Under the pieces are notes generated by a model. It made no database searches. It worked only from the letters and a program-made list of their open reading frames with translations, and was not told where the DNA came from. A program made the translations under genes and the position numbers. Below are positions 9,789 to 17,356 of a stretch of 64,000 nt of DNA, one piece after another. The number at the start of each line of letters is the position of its first letter. Within the stretch, counting starts at the first letter, position 1. Origin of the DNA: Synechococcus sp. CS-1325 (GTDB lineage: Bacteria; Cyanobacteriota; Cyanobacteriia; PCC-6307; Cyanobiaceae); the NCBI GenBank assembly GCA_025128135.1, contig JAHLYW010000016.1, positions 1 to 64,000 on the forward strand, given 5' to 3'.

Positions 9789-10514
9789 ATGAGCCGATCT
9801 CACACCATCTGGGTCGTGGATGACGACCCGGAGCTGCGGCAGCTGCTCGGCACCCACCTCACCGAGCAGGGCTACGAGGTGCGTTGCCTCACCGATGGCC
9901 GCCAGCTGGTGGCCCGCCTGGAGTTCCAGCGCCCCGATCTGCTCGTGCTGGATCTGATGCTGCCGGGCGACGATGGCCTCACCCTGCTGCGCCGTCTGCG
10001 GGATGGCGGCGATGACCTGCCGGTGGTGATGCTCACCGCCAGGGCCGAGGCCGTCGACCGGATCATCGGCCTGGAGCAGGGCGCCGACGACTACCTGGCC
10101 AAGCCGTTCCTGCCGAGGGAGCTCACCGCCCGGATCGAAGCGGTGCTGCGTCGGCGCGGCAGCCTTCCGGCCGGCACCCCGCTGGCGGACGGGGAAGTGG
10201 TTCGCTTCGGTGTGAACAGCCTGGATCTCTCCGCCCGCACCCTGGAGCGGGATGGGGAGGCCGTGACGATCACCAGCGGCGAATTCAGCCTGTTGGCCGC
10301 CTTCGTGCAGCATCCCCACCGCCCGCTCTCGCGGGAGCGCCTGATCGAACTGGCCCGGGGCCCCTCCAGCGAGACCGACAGCCGCAGCATGGATGTGCAG
10401 GTCTCGAGGGTGCGGCGCCTGATCGAACCCGACCCCAGCCGTCCCCGCTACCTGCAGACCGTCTGGGGCTATGGCTACGTGTTCGTTCCCGACGGCGCCC
10501 CACGGAGCCGTTGA
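9789..10514 (+). CDS. OmpR-family response regulator
   Basis: A 241-residue two-domain regulator. The receiver domain has the acidic pair D11/D12, phospho-acceptor D55 in LLVLDLMLPGDDG, T83 and K105 (YLAKPF). The C-terminal winged-helix DNA-binding domain ends with the typical YLQTVWGYGYVF strand. A cognate sensor kinase starts 3 bp downstream. Regulon unknown; the immediate downstream gene is ppk2, so phosphate or energy status is a reasonable guess only. Confidence 0.93.
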   Translation: MSRSHTIWVVDDDPELRQLLGTHLTEQGYEVRCLTDGRQLVARLEFQRPDLLVLDLMLPGDDGLTLLRRLRDGGDDLPVVMLTARAEAVDRIIGLEQGADDYLAKPFLPRELTARIEAVLRRRGSLPAGTPLADGEVVRFGVNSLDLSARTLERDGEAVTITSGEFSLLAAFVQHPHRPLSRERLIELARGPSSETDSRSMDVQVSRVRRLIEPDPSRPRYLQTVWGYGYVFVPDGAPRSR

Positions 10515-10517
10515 GCG

Positions 10518-11945
10518 ATGGTCGGCTCCTTTCGCTCGGCTGCCCTCCTGCTGCGGCTGGGGGGCTTCGCGCTGGGCGGCTGGGGGATCAGCCTCGTGTT
10601 GCTTCAGGCTTTGCTCGGAACCCGGATCGGCCAGGCCCAGGTGGCCCAGATGGGTCCCCAGGTCGCCCTCAACCTGCGATTGGCGGAACTGGCGCTGGAG
10701 CGTTTTCCACCGGCCGCGGTGTCGGTGTTGAGCGGGCTGCAGCTGGGGGTGGGTGAACCGCCCGCACCGGATCCAGCCAACGGATTCCTCGGCCTCGGCC
10801 ATGACGGCCGACTGGAGGTTCAGGCGAAGCAGTTGCGATACGAACTCTGTCGCCGACTGCCGCGCTGTCCCCAGGTCGTTCCCACCCCGGGGGAGGCCCG
10901 CGGCGTCTGGATCGAACTGGCTTCGCCCCTGGAGCCCGTCTGGCTCTATGCCGGAATCAGGCCCCAGCTGGGCTGGCCGCCGGATCCGCTGCTGGTCAGC
11001 CTCTCCCTGGTCAGCGGCAGCGTGGTGGCCGCCGCCCTGTTCCTGCTGCTGGAGGTGCAACGGCCCCTGCAGCAGCTGGAGAAAGCGCTCGGCGGCGTCG
11101 GTCGGGTCAGCGAGCCCAACCCCCTGCCCCAGCGGGGCGCTCCGGAAGTGCGTCGCCTCACCCGCCATTTCAACGCGATGCTGGAGAGGCTCTCGATCAG
11201 CGAGCAGGAGCGGGCCACGATGCTGGCCGGCATCGCCCACGACATCAAGACACCCCTGACCCGCCTGCGTCTGCGCTTGTCCCTGGGTGGGCTCGGTGCC
11301 GAGGCACGGGAGAAGGCTGAGGCCGACCTCGATGACCTCGAGCGGATCACCGGCCAGTTTCTGCTGTTCGCCGGCGGCGGCGGCACCGAGCTGGCGGTGG
11401 AGGTGCCCCTGCAGGATTTTCTGGCCGAACTGGCCGCCCGCTACGACGGTCAGCCGGTGGAACTCGAGCTCACGCCGCTGACCGCCTCGATCCAGCCGAT
11501 TGCCCTGGGCCGGGCCGTGGCCAACCTGATCGACAACGCCCTCAGCTATGGCCAGCCACCGGTTCTGCTGCGGCTGCTGCCCTGGCAGGACGATGGCTTC
11601 GAGCTGCAGATCTGGGACAGGGGGGAGGGGATCGCCGAAGGGCAGCGTTCCGAGGCGCTGATGCCCTTCCAGCGGCTCGACTCAGCCCGCGGCGGCCACG
11701 GGCACTGTGGCCTTGGCCTGGCGATCGCCCAGCGGGTCGCCCGGGCCCACGGTGGTGACCTGCGGCTGGGCTCGCCTCAGCCGGCGACCCAATCCAGCGG
11801 CTTCTGCGTCAGCCTCACCGGCCACTCCATCGAGATGCGCCCGGAGGCCCGGCAACAAGGGGTCTCGAAATCTGTATCAATCGAGCCGTCAATCGGCCCG
11901 AATCCCACTAAGGGTGGGACAACCAAGTCGAGCAGGGTTGAGTGA
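10518..11945 (+). CDS. EnvZ-type sensor histidine kinase
   Basis: A 475-residue membrane sensor. TM1 (about 10-30) and TM2 (about 154-175) flank a periplasmic sensor of about 120 residues. A HAMP-like linker (RPLQQLEKALGGVG) leads to the H-box AGIAHDIKTPLTRLRL near residue 240, close to the EnvZ consensus. The N-box NLIDNALSYG is near 335, G1 is WDRGEGIAEG, and G2 is GHCGLGLAIAQRVA near 395-408. Beyond the ATPase fold is an unusual 40-residue polar tail. The stop abuts the ppk2 ATG with no gap. Confidence 0.92.
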   Translation: MVGSFRSAALLLRLGGFALGGWGISLVLLQALLGTRIGQAQVAQMGPQVALNLRLAELALERFPPAAVSVLSGLQLGVGEPPAPDPANGFLGLGHDGRLEVQAKQLRYELCRRLPRCPQVVPTPGEARGVWIELASPLEPVWLYAGIRPQLGWPPDPLLVSLSLVSGSVVAAALFLLLEVQRPLQQLEKALGGVGRVSEPNPLPQRGAPEVRRLTRHFNAMLERLSISEQERATMLAGIAHDIKTPLTRLRLRLSLGGLGAEAREKAEADLDDLERITGQFLLFAGGGGTELAVEVPLQDFLAELAARYDGQPVELELTPLTASIQPIALGRAVANLIDNALSYGQPPVLLRLLPWQDDGFELQIWDRGEGIAEGQRSEALMPFQRLDSARGGHGHCGLGLAIAQRVARAHGGDLRLGSPQPATQSSGFCVSLTGHSIEMRPEARQQGVSKSVSIEPSIGPNPTKGGTTKSSRVE

Positions 11946-12890
11946 ATGGGCAAGGGAAAGGATGGCAAGAAGGCCAAGGAGGCCAAGAAATCCAAGGCTG
12001 AGAGTGCCCTTGGCACCAATGGGCTGAACGATCGGTATCACCCCACCGCCCTGCTCGACGACCTGGATGAGGGCCCGGCCGGAGCCCCGCCTCATGGCGG
12101 CCAGAAACGGCTGAGCAAGAAGTTCTACGAAACAGAGCTCGAGCGTCTGCAGATCGAGCTGGTCAAGATGCAGTACTGGATCAAGCACACCGGATTCCGG
12201 ATGATCCTGCTGTTCGAAGGCCGTGATGCGGCCGGCAAAGGGGGAACGATCAAGCGAATCACCGAGCCGATGAATCCCCGTGGCTGCAAGGTCGTGGCAC
12301 TGGGTACCCCTTCCGACCAGCAGAAAACCCAGTGGTATTTCCAGCGATACGTGGAGAATTTCCCCTCAGCCGGTGAGTTGGTTCTGTTCGACCGCAGCTG
12401 GTACAACCGGGCCGGCGTTGAGCGGGTGATGGGCTTCTGCACCGATGAGCAGGTTGATCAGTTCATGAAGTCCTGCCCTGAGTTCGAGCGGATGCTGGTG
12501 AATTCAGGCATCGTTCTGCTCAAGTATTGGTTTTCGGTGAGTGATGAAGAGCAGGAACTTCGCTTTCAATCGCGCATTGACGATCCTGCCCGCCGCTGGA
12601 AACTGAGCCCCATGGATCTCGAATCAAGGGATCGCTGGCTGGAGTTCTCCAAAGCCAAGGACCAGATGTTCGCCCACACCAACATCCCCGAAGCCCCCTG
12701 GTTCACCGTCGAAGCCGACGACAAGCGACGGGCACGGCTGAACTGCATCCGCCATCTGCTCAGCAAGGTGCCTTACGAAGACATGACCCCGGCTGCGATT
12801 GAGCTGCCTCCACGCAAGAGTGGTGGCGATTACCAGCGGCCGCCGATGAACGAGCAGTTCTACGTTCCGAACGCCTACCCCTACGGCTGA
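11946..12890 (+). CDS. ppk2: Polyphosphate kinase 2
   Basis: PPK2-family kinase (314 residues) that transfers phosphate between polyphosphate and nucleotides. Walker A is FEGRDAAGKGGTI near residues 90-102; Walker B and lid region are LFDRSWYNRAGVERVMGF near 146-163. The Lys-rich N-terminal 20 residues are poorly conserved. The ATG follows the kinase stop directly, so translation may be coupled to the two-component operon. The direction (nucleotide synthesis from polyP, or the reverse) cannot be told from sequence. Confidence 0.94.
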   Translation: MGKGKDGKKAKEAKKSKAESALGTNGLNDRYHPTALLDDLDEGPAGAPPHGGQKRLSKKFYETELERLQIELVKMQYWIKHTGFRMILLFEGRDAAGKGGTIKRITEPMNPRGCKVVALGTPSDQQKTQWYFQRYVENFPSAGELVLFDRSWYNRAGVERVMGFCTDEQVDQFMKSCPEFERMLVNSGIVLLKYWFSVSDEEQELRFQSRIDDPARRWKLSPMDLESRDRWLEFSKAKDQMFAHTNIPEAPWFTVEADDKRRARLNCIRHLLSKVPYEDMTPAAIELPPRKSGGDYQRPPMNEQFYVPNAYPYG

Positions 12891-12912
12891 ACCACCGCCC
12901 ATCGATTCGGCC

Positions 12913-13242
12913 ATGTCCGAGCCCACCCCCGATCCTGCCTGCCTGCCGGCCACGGCCCCCCTGCGGGGTCCCCGCGGCTCCCTGCTCTATTCCGGCAGCG
13001 ATGGCAACCAGTACATCGTGGCCGGTGGCCCCGCCCATCCTGGCGATGCCCCCCTGGCCCAGGCTTTCCAGGCGCTGAGGGCCGGAGCACCGGAGTTGGA
13101 CCTGCTCAGCCATCGGTGCCGGCAATGGGTCGAGGCCGCAGGCAGCCATGGCCTCACCCAGCCCCAGGCCGCCGCCGTGCTGCTGGGCCAACTGGCACTG
13201 GCCCTTGATCTGGGCGAGGAAGGCAGGCCCCTGCTTCCCTAG
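12913..13242 (+). CDS. Hypothetical protein
   Basis: A 109-residue soluble protein starting 22 bp after ppk2. It has a Pro-rich N-terminus, then LLYSGSDGNQYIVAGG, and a helical C-terminal half. No family recognised. Position suggests cotranscription with ppk2. Confidence 0.6.
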   Translation: MSEPTPDPACLPATAPLRGPRGSLLYSGSDGNQYIVAGGPAHPGDAPLAQAFQALRAGAPELDLLSHRCRQWVEAAGSHGLTQPQAAAVLLGQLALALDLGEEGRPLLP

Positions 13243-13255
13243 GACCCGGGCCAGC

Positions 13256-13363
13256 TCAGTGGAGTTGCTGGAACCAGAACCCGGCCAGCTGCCAGCTGCT
13301 CCAGAGAAAAATCAACAGGAAAAGCCAGTTCAGCCAGGGCGGACGGGTGTTGTTCTCTGCCAT
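13256..13363 (-). CDS. Putative 35-residue single-pass membrane protein
   Basis: Too short for usual gene calling. ATG to TGA encodes 35 residues: a polar N-terminus MAENNTRPPW, then one hydrophobic, Trp/Phe-rich helix (LNWLFLLIFLWSSW), and a short tail ending FQQLH. This layout resembles small thylakoid subunits of photosystems, cytochrome b6f or NDH-1, but I do not recognise the family. The alternative frames over the same bases are Pro/Arg/Ala-rich and look non-coding. Confidence 0.5.
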   Translation of the reverse strand: MAENNTRPPWLNWLFLLIFLWSSWQLAGFWFQQLH

Positions 13364-13402
13364 GGCGCCTCGGTGTCGCAGGAGCAAACCTATCGGGCCC
13401 GG

Positions 13403-13807
13403 TCATCGGGGCTGGCAGGGCACAAGCTGGCCTGCTCCATCTGGCTGGCAAAGTCCCCACAGCCGGCCGTCGGTTTCGTCGCTCCAGCGAACCACCCTGG
13501 CGCCAGGGTCGTACCCAGGCCAGTCGTTCGTCGTGATCACCGAGAGGCTGTACGGGGCCTGGCTGTAGTCATAGCGGCAGTAGCCCAGTCCCGCACCGGA
13601 GCAGGCGCTCAGACTGGCCAGACGATTGCCGGCCCGCTGTCGATCCAGGTCATCAGGCTGCCGCTGGGGTGACGGGCGCCAGCCGCTGGCCTGGAGGCGT
13701 TGATCGGCCGTGCCGATCGGTTCACCGACGCGAAGCAGGCTGGAGAACTCCAGCCTGCCGGCACCCGCCAGCAGGACGAGGGGGCTCAGCAAAGCGAGCG
13801 CTCGCAA
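13403..13807 (-). CDS. Hypothetical secreted protein
   Basis: About 134 residues. An N-terminal hydrophobic stretch (LRALALLSPLVLLAGAG) looks like a signal peptide. The mature part has three cysteines, two of them in SACSGAGLGYCRYDY, and a Trp/Asp-rich C-terminal region (NDWPG, VVRWSDETDGRLWG). The start is uncertain: no ATG is available near the signal segment, so a TTG at 13807 is assumed. A longer in-frame extension would run antisense through the divergent gene at 13886. No family recognised. Confidence 0.45.
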   Translation of the reverse strand: MRALALLSPLVLLAGAGRLEFSSLLRVGEPIGTADQRLQASGWRPSPQRQPDDLDRQRAGNRLASLSACSGAGLGYCRYDYSQAPYSLSVITTNDWPGYDPGARVVRWSDETDGRLWGLCQPDGAGQLVPCQPR

Positions 13808-13885
13808 CAGGGAGTTGTTGATGGGCAGGGCTCTGATACGCCGCGGGAACTGACCGGATGGTTCTTCCTTCACTTGCCGCAGGCC

Positions 13886-14353
13886 ATGGCCACCCGCGCT
13901 GTTTTCTCCTTCCTCGGCTTTCCTGGCTGGGCTCCGTTGCACCTGGTTCTGCCTGAGAACGGATACCCGGCCGGAGCAGCCCTGCGCCTGGCGGCGGCAA
14001 CGCCCGGAGGGGGTTCGGGAGGCCACGAAGCGGCGGGATTGCTGAATCGGTTTCTGCGCAGCACGGATCAGGGGGAGCCGGTCGCTTCCCCGGTTCTCTG
14101 CGGAGATTGTGACTACCGGTATCTGATCATCTATCGCCAGGGAGGCGTGTGGCCGCTGCGGATCTCAGCCTGGCGGCGGGAGCTGGATGGCCCGGGCTGG
14201 AGTCGCCGTTGCCAGCCGATGCCCCTGGAGATGTTCCTCAGCCGGTTTCATCCCTGCCGGCCCCGGCCGGTTCGGGGGTGCTCTGGCGCTGGGCCCGCCT
14301 CAGATCATGGAGGCCTTCCAGTTGGTTGTAGACCGCCAGGAGTTGCATCCTGA
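13886..14353 (+). CDS. Hypothetical protein
   Basis: A 155-residue protein from the ATG at 13886 (MATRAVFSFLGFPGWAPLHL). The middle contains a CGDCDYRYLIIYRQGG segment with a CxxC pair, which could bind metal or form a disulfide. The last 38 codons overlap the convergent gene at 14238-14459 and have shadow-like composition (Gly/Pro/Arg), so the functional end may be near residue 125. No family recognised. Confidence 0.45.
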   Translation: MATRAVFSFLGFPGWAPLHLVLPENGYPAGAALRLAAATPGGGSGGHEAAGLLNRFLRSTDQGEPVASPVLCGDCDYRYLIIYRQGGVWPLRISAWRRELDGPGWSRRCQPMPLEMFLSRFHPCRPRPVRGCSGAGPASDHGGLPVGCRPPGVAS

Positions 14354-14459
14354 TGTGGTCGGTATTCTCCAACCGAATGAGATTGGCCAGGGCGGCTTCG
14401 ATCTGTTCCTTGCTGTCGATCAACAACCGGCACTCACTGGTACCGGGCTCGTAGCTCAT
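14238..14459 (-). CDS. Hypothetical small helical protein
   Basis: A 73-residue soluble protein. MSYEPGTSECRLLIDSKEQI leads into two helices (residues 18-33 and 37-57, including MQLLAVYNQLEGLHDLRRAQ) of balanced, plausible composition. The C-terminal 15 residues are Gly/Pro/Glu-rich. It overlaps the 3' end of the plus-strand gene ending at 14353 by 116 bp. Function unknown. Confidence 0.55.
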   Translation of the reverse strand: MSYEPGTSECRLLIDSKEQIEAALANLIRLENTDHIRMQLLAVYNQLEGLHDLRRAQRQSTPEPAGAGRDETG

Positions 14460-14549
14460 GGTGAATGGCTCTGAATGGTGGGCAGGAGGCCCTTGTTCAC
14501 ATTACTCAAGCCAACCGGGCTGAAGCGTGCTGTTGGATTGACCACCATC

Positions 14550-14813
14550 TCAATCAGCGGAGCCAGGCTCCGGAGAAGCAGCCGCCGCCGCGAAACTGCC
14601 TGGCACCAGCACCAGGAACAGCCACCACCAGAGCAGAACGGCAGCCACGACGGGCGTGGTGATCCACCAGCGCTGCAGCAGGAGCCAGCTGGCCAGGCTG
14701 ACCCCCGTACCGGTGGCCACGATCGTCCAGGGCTGACACCAGAGGGGTTTGGTCTGCCAGAAGGAAACCGGCCGATCCTGAGGCTGGCTGATATCGGTCG
14801 GCTCGACCATCAC
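14550..14813 (-). CDS. Small two-helix membrane protein (DUF6737-like)
   Basis: An 87-residue protein with the motif KPLWCQPWTIVATGTGV, then two hydrophobic helices near residues 30-47 and 50-73 separated by WWITTP. The Lys-Pro-x-Trp-Cys-Gln-Pro-Trp signature resembles a conserved cyanobacterial membrane family that I recall as DUF6737; this should be treated as tentative. ATG codons at 14813 and 14810 are equivalent starts. Confidence 0.65.
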   Translation of the reverse strand: MMVEPTDISQPQDRPVSFWQTKPLWCQPWTIVATGTGVSLASWLLLQRWWITTPVVAAVLLWWWLFLVLVPGSFAAAAASPEPGSAD

Positions 14814-14846
14814 GTTCCCGGGCGGCAGACGGGAAGTCTGCCGTCT

Positions 14847-15089
14847 TCAGGAGTGAAACAGCAGCACCAACCCCTTGGGGATCTGGTGAAACTCACGATC
14901 CTCGCGGCTGAGATCCAGTCCCACCAGCAGCCCCTCCTTGAGGGCATCGGCGTAGGGGGGCTGGCTTGGGGCCTGCCCGGCCAGCCAGAGCGCCGCAATT
15001 CCAACCGGCGTGGCATGCCAGCTGAACGAACGGGTCAGGCCGATCGAGGGTTCGTCAAGGGCGTCTTCCAGAAGTTCGCGAATCGCCAT
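14847..15089 (-). CDS. Conserved hypothetical small protein
   Basis: An 80-residue soluble protein: acidic N-terminus MAIRELLEDALDEPSIG, a central LAGQAPSQPPYADALKEGLLVGLDLS, and a hydrophobic end (KGLVLLFHS). It is 33 bp upstream of the two-helix membrane gene on the same strand, so the two probably form a pair. Function unknown. Confidence 0.6.
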   Translation of the reverse strand: MAIRELLEDALDEPSIGLTRSFSWHATPVGIAALWLAGQAPSQPPYADALKEGLLVGLDLSREDREFHQIPKGLVLLFHS

Positions 15090-15194
15090 GGTGGGCAGGA
15101 ACTGCGTTCAGCATCCGGATCAGCGCCCAAGAGCGCAATCAGCTGAGAGCATTCGTGACGTGCACGGTCCGACGGTGCGACGTACGGTGCCGCG

Positions 15195-16388
15195 ATGCCT
15201 TCCCTTCCAAGCCGGATCGCGCTCGTCCATGAATGGTTCACCCCACGCTCGGTGGGAGGGTCCGAGCAGGTGGTGCGGGAAGTGGACCGCCTGCTCAGCC
15301 CGGAGCTGTTCGCTCTGGTGGATGGGGAAAGCGGGAGCTCAGAGAGCTGGTTGGCAGGCCGCCGCATCCAGACCTCCTTCATCCAGGGACTGCCCTGGGG
15401 CAGCAGCCATGTTCAGCAATACCTGCCCCTGCTGCCCCTGGCGATCGAACTGCTGGATCTTTCCAGCTATCCGCTGGTGATCAGCAGCAGCCACCTGGTG
15501 GCCAAAGGGGTGCTCACCGCACCCGACCAGCTCCATGTCAGCTATGTGCACACGCCGGTGCGCTACGCCTGGGACCAGATGCCCGCCTATCTGGCCGGCT
15601 CCAGGCTGGCCAGGGGACCGCTTGGCCCGCTGGTGCGCTGGCAACTGCACCAGCTGCGTCAGTGGGACGTGATCAGCAGCCAGCGGGTGGACCATCTGAT
15701 CGCCAACTCACGCTTCACGGCCCGGCGGATCCAGCGCTGCTGGGGCCGATCCAGTGAGGTGCTGCATCCACCGGTGGAGGTGGAGCGGTTCCGCTGGGAT
15801 CTGCCTCGCGACGACTTCTACCTCTCGCTCGGCCGCCTGGTCCCCTACAAGCGGGTCGATCGGGTGATTGAAGCCTTCAACCGCATCGGCCTGCCATTGC
15901 TGGTGGTGGGGGATGGTCCGGAGCGGCGGCGGCTCGAAGCGATGGCCGGCTCCGGCGTGCGTTTTCTGGGTCGCTGCGATCCCGCCCGGGTCAGCGAGCT
16001 GATGGGCCGCTGCCGCGCCTTCGTCTACGGGGGGCTGGAGGACTTCGGCATCGCCGCCGTGGAGGCGATGGCGGCCGGAGCGCCGGTGATCGCCCTGGGC
16101 AAAGGCGGGCTGCTCGATAGTGTGCGCTGCCTGGCAAGCGGCGCCTCCCGGCCCACCGGCCTGCTGTTTCCCGACCAGAGCACCGCCTCCCTGGTGGCGG
16201 CGCTGGAGCACTTCGAGCAGGGACAGCTCTGGAAGCGTCTGCCGGCGGAGAGCCAGCGGGAATGGGCCGAGCAATTCGCTCCGGAACGGTTCAGACGCCG
16301 GTTGCTTGCCCTGCTCGAGCGTTACTGGCAGGGCCATCTGGCCGATCTGGAGCAGGCTCGGGAGCCCCTGCCTGATCCCTTGCCCTGA
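15195..16388 (+). CDS. Glycosyltransferase family 4 (mannosyltransferase-like)
   Basis: GT-B glycosyltransferase of 397 residues. The N-terminal lobe begins IALVHEWFTPRSVGGSEQVV (residues 8-27). The C-terminal lobe has FYLSLGRLVPYKRVDRVIEAF near 213-233 and the sugar-nucleotide site EDFGIAAVEAMAAGAPVIAL near 282-301 (E-x7-E). The family makes lipopolysaccharide or exopolysaccharide; WbaZ-like mannosyltransferases have this layout. A polyprenyl-phosphate sugar transferase follows 50 bp downstream, so both likely serve one surface glycan. Confidence 0.9.
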   Translation: MPSLPSRIALVHEWFTPRSVGGSEQVVREVDRLLSPELFALVDGESGSSESWLAGRRIQTSFIQGLPWGSSHVQQYLPLLPLAIELLDLSSYPLVISSSHLVAKGVLTAPDQLHVSYVHTPVRYAWDQMPAYLAGSRLARGPLGPLVRWQLHQLRQWDVISSQRVDHLIANSRFTARRIQRCWGRSSEVLHPPVEVERFRWDLPRDDFYLSLGRLVPYKRVDRVIEAFNRIGLPLLVVGDGPERRRLEAMAGSGVRFLGRCDPARVSELMGRCRAFVYGGLEDFGIAAVEAMAAGAPVIALGKGGLLDSVRCLASGASRPTGLLFPDQSTASLVAALEHFEQGQLWKRLPAESQREWAEQFAPERFRRRLLALLERYWQGHLADLEQAREPLPDPLP

Positions 16389-16438
16389 ACCCTCTGTGCC
16401 TCTGGCCTGAGTGACCTTCCGAACTGGCCGAAGGGTGA

Positions 16439-17356
16439 ATGGATTTTTACAGTCTCGACATCAAGGGGACCGTGATGGCCTTCTGTCACCCCAATTCGTT
16501 CATCCCGGAATCACTGATCCCGGAATCACTGATCCCGGAATCAGTGATCCCGAAAACGTTGATGCCGGAATCACTGATGCAGGAACCGTTGGGCACCCTC
16601 TCTGCGGTCAGCACCGTGCCTGGTTCATCCAGTTTTCGCCAGCCGCTTCGATCCGAGCGGGCTGAGCCGGTGGCCACGGCTCTCAGCCTGGCGGCACCGG
16701 TTCTCTCCGCCCAGCAACTGATCGCCGCCCAGACCAAACTCTCGAGAACCCTCAAACGCAGCGGTGATCTGGCCTTCTCCCTGGCGGTGCTGGGCCTGGG
16801 CAGCCCCCTGTTCCTGCTGCTGGCCGCCCTGGTGCGGATCAGTTCACCGGGGCCCGTCTTTTATGTTCAGCGACGCATCGGTCGGGGCTACAGGGAGTTT
16901 GGCTGCATCAAATTCCGCACGATGCGGCCGGATGCCGATCGCCTCCTGGGCAAACTGCTTGCCCAGTCTCCTGAGCTGAAGGCTGAGTTCAACAAGGATT
17001 TCAAGCTGAAATCCGATCCCCGCATCACGCCGATCGGCAGGTTTCTGCGTCGCTCCAGCCTCGACGAACTGCCCCAGTTTCTCAATGTTCTCAAGGGAGA
17101 CATGAGCCTGGTCGGTCCCCGCCCGATCGTTCGGGCCGAACTCAGCCGTTATGGCCGTCGGATGGATGAGGTGCTGGCGGTACGACCCGGCCTCAGCGGC
17201 CTCTGGCAGGTTTCCGGTCGCAACAACCTGTCCTATTCCACCCGCGTGAAGCTGGATGTGAGTTACGCACGCCATCGCAGCGTGTGGCTGGATCTGGCCA
17301 TCATCGTGCGCACGGTGAGTGTGATTCTCTTCCCGAGGGATCGCGGCGCCTACTGA
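16439..17356 (+). CDS. Polyprenyl-phosphate sugar-1-phosphate transferase with a pentapeptide-repeat N-terminal tail
   Basis: Initiating transferase of polysaccharide synthesis (bacterial sugar transferase family), 305 residues. The catalytic domain starts near residue 103 with one hydrophobic helix (LAVLGLGSPLFLLLAALV). It continues with SSPGPVFYVQRRIGRGYREF, the active-site core SLDELPQFLNVLKGDMSLVG and VRPGLSGLWQVSGRNNLSY. The first 100 residues are outside the family core and contain six tandem IPESL-type pentapeptides at residues 22-51. Family members usually have membrane helices or a flavodoxin-like domain at this end. It overlaps the cobD stop by 7 bp. Confidence 0.92.
   Translation: MDFYSLDIKGTVMAFCHPNSFIPESLIPESLIPESVIPKTLMPESLMQEPLGTLSAVSTVPGSSSFRQPLRSERAEPVATALSLAAPVLSAQQLIAAQTKLSRTLKRSGDLAFSLAVLGLGSPLFLLLAALVRISSPGPVFYVQRRIGRGYREFGCIKFRTMRPDADRLLGKLLAQSPELKAEFNKDFKLKSDPRITPIGRFLRRSSLDELPQFLNVLKGDMSLVGPRPIVRAELSRYGRRMDEVLAVRPGLSGLWQVSGRNNLSYSTRVKLDVSYARHRSVWLDLAIIVRTVSVILFPRDRGAY
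16502..16591. repeat. Six tandem 15-bp units coding for IPESL-like pentapeptides
   Basis: Units start at 16502, 16517, 16532, 16547, 16562 and 16577. Unit 1 and unit 2 are identical (ATCCCGGAATCACTG); unit 3 differs at one base, and units 4-6 are more diverged. They encode IPESL, IPESL, IPESV, IPKTL, MPESL and MQEPL. Units 2-4 also contain a 9-bp inverted repeat (ATCACTGAT at 16525-16533 against ATCAGTGAT at 16540-16548, six-base loop). Confidence 0.95.

Noticed and set aside
9601..9792. A 63-residue plus-strand frame upstream of the response regulator
   Set aside because: No plausible start context, atypical composition, and it runs into the regulator start; more likely the 200-bp promoter region.
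16502..16591. CRISPR-like array
   Set aside because: Units are 15 bp without spacers, in frame, and code for pentapeptides inside a polysaccharide gene; no cas genes are present.
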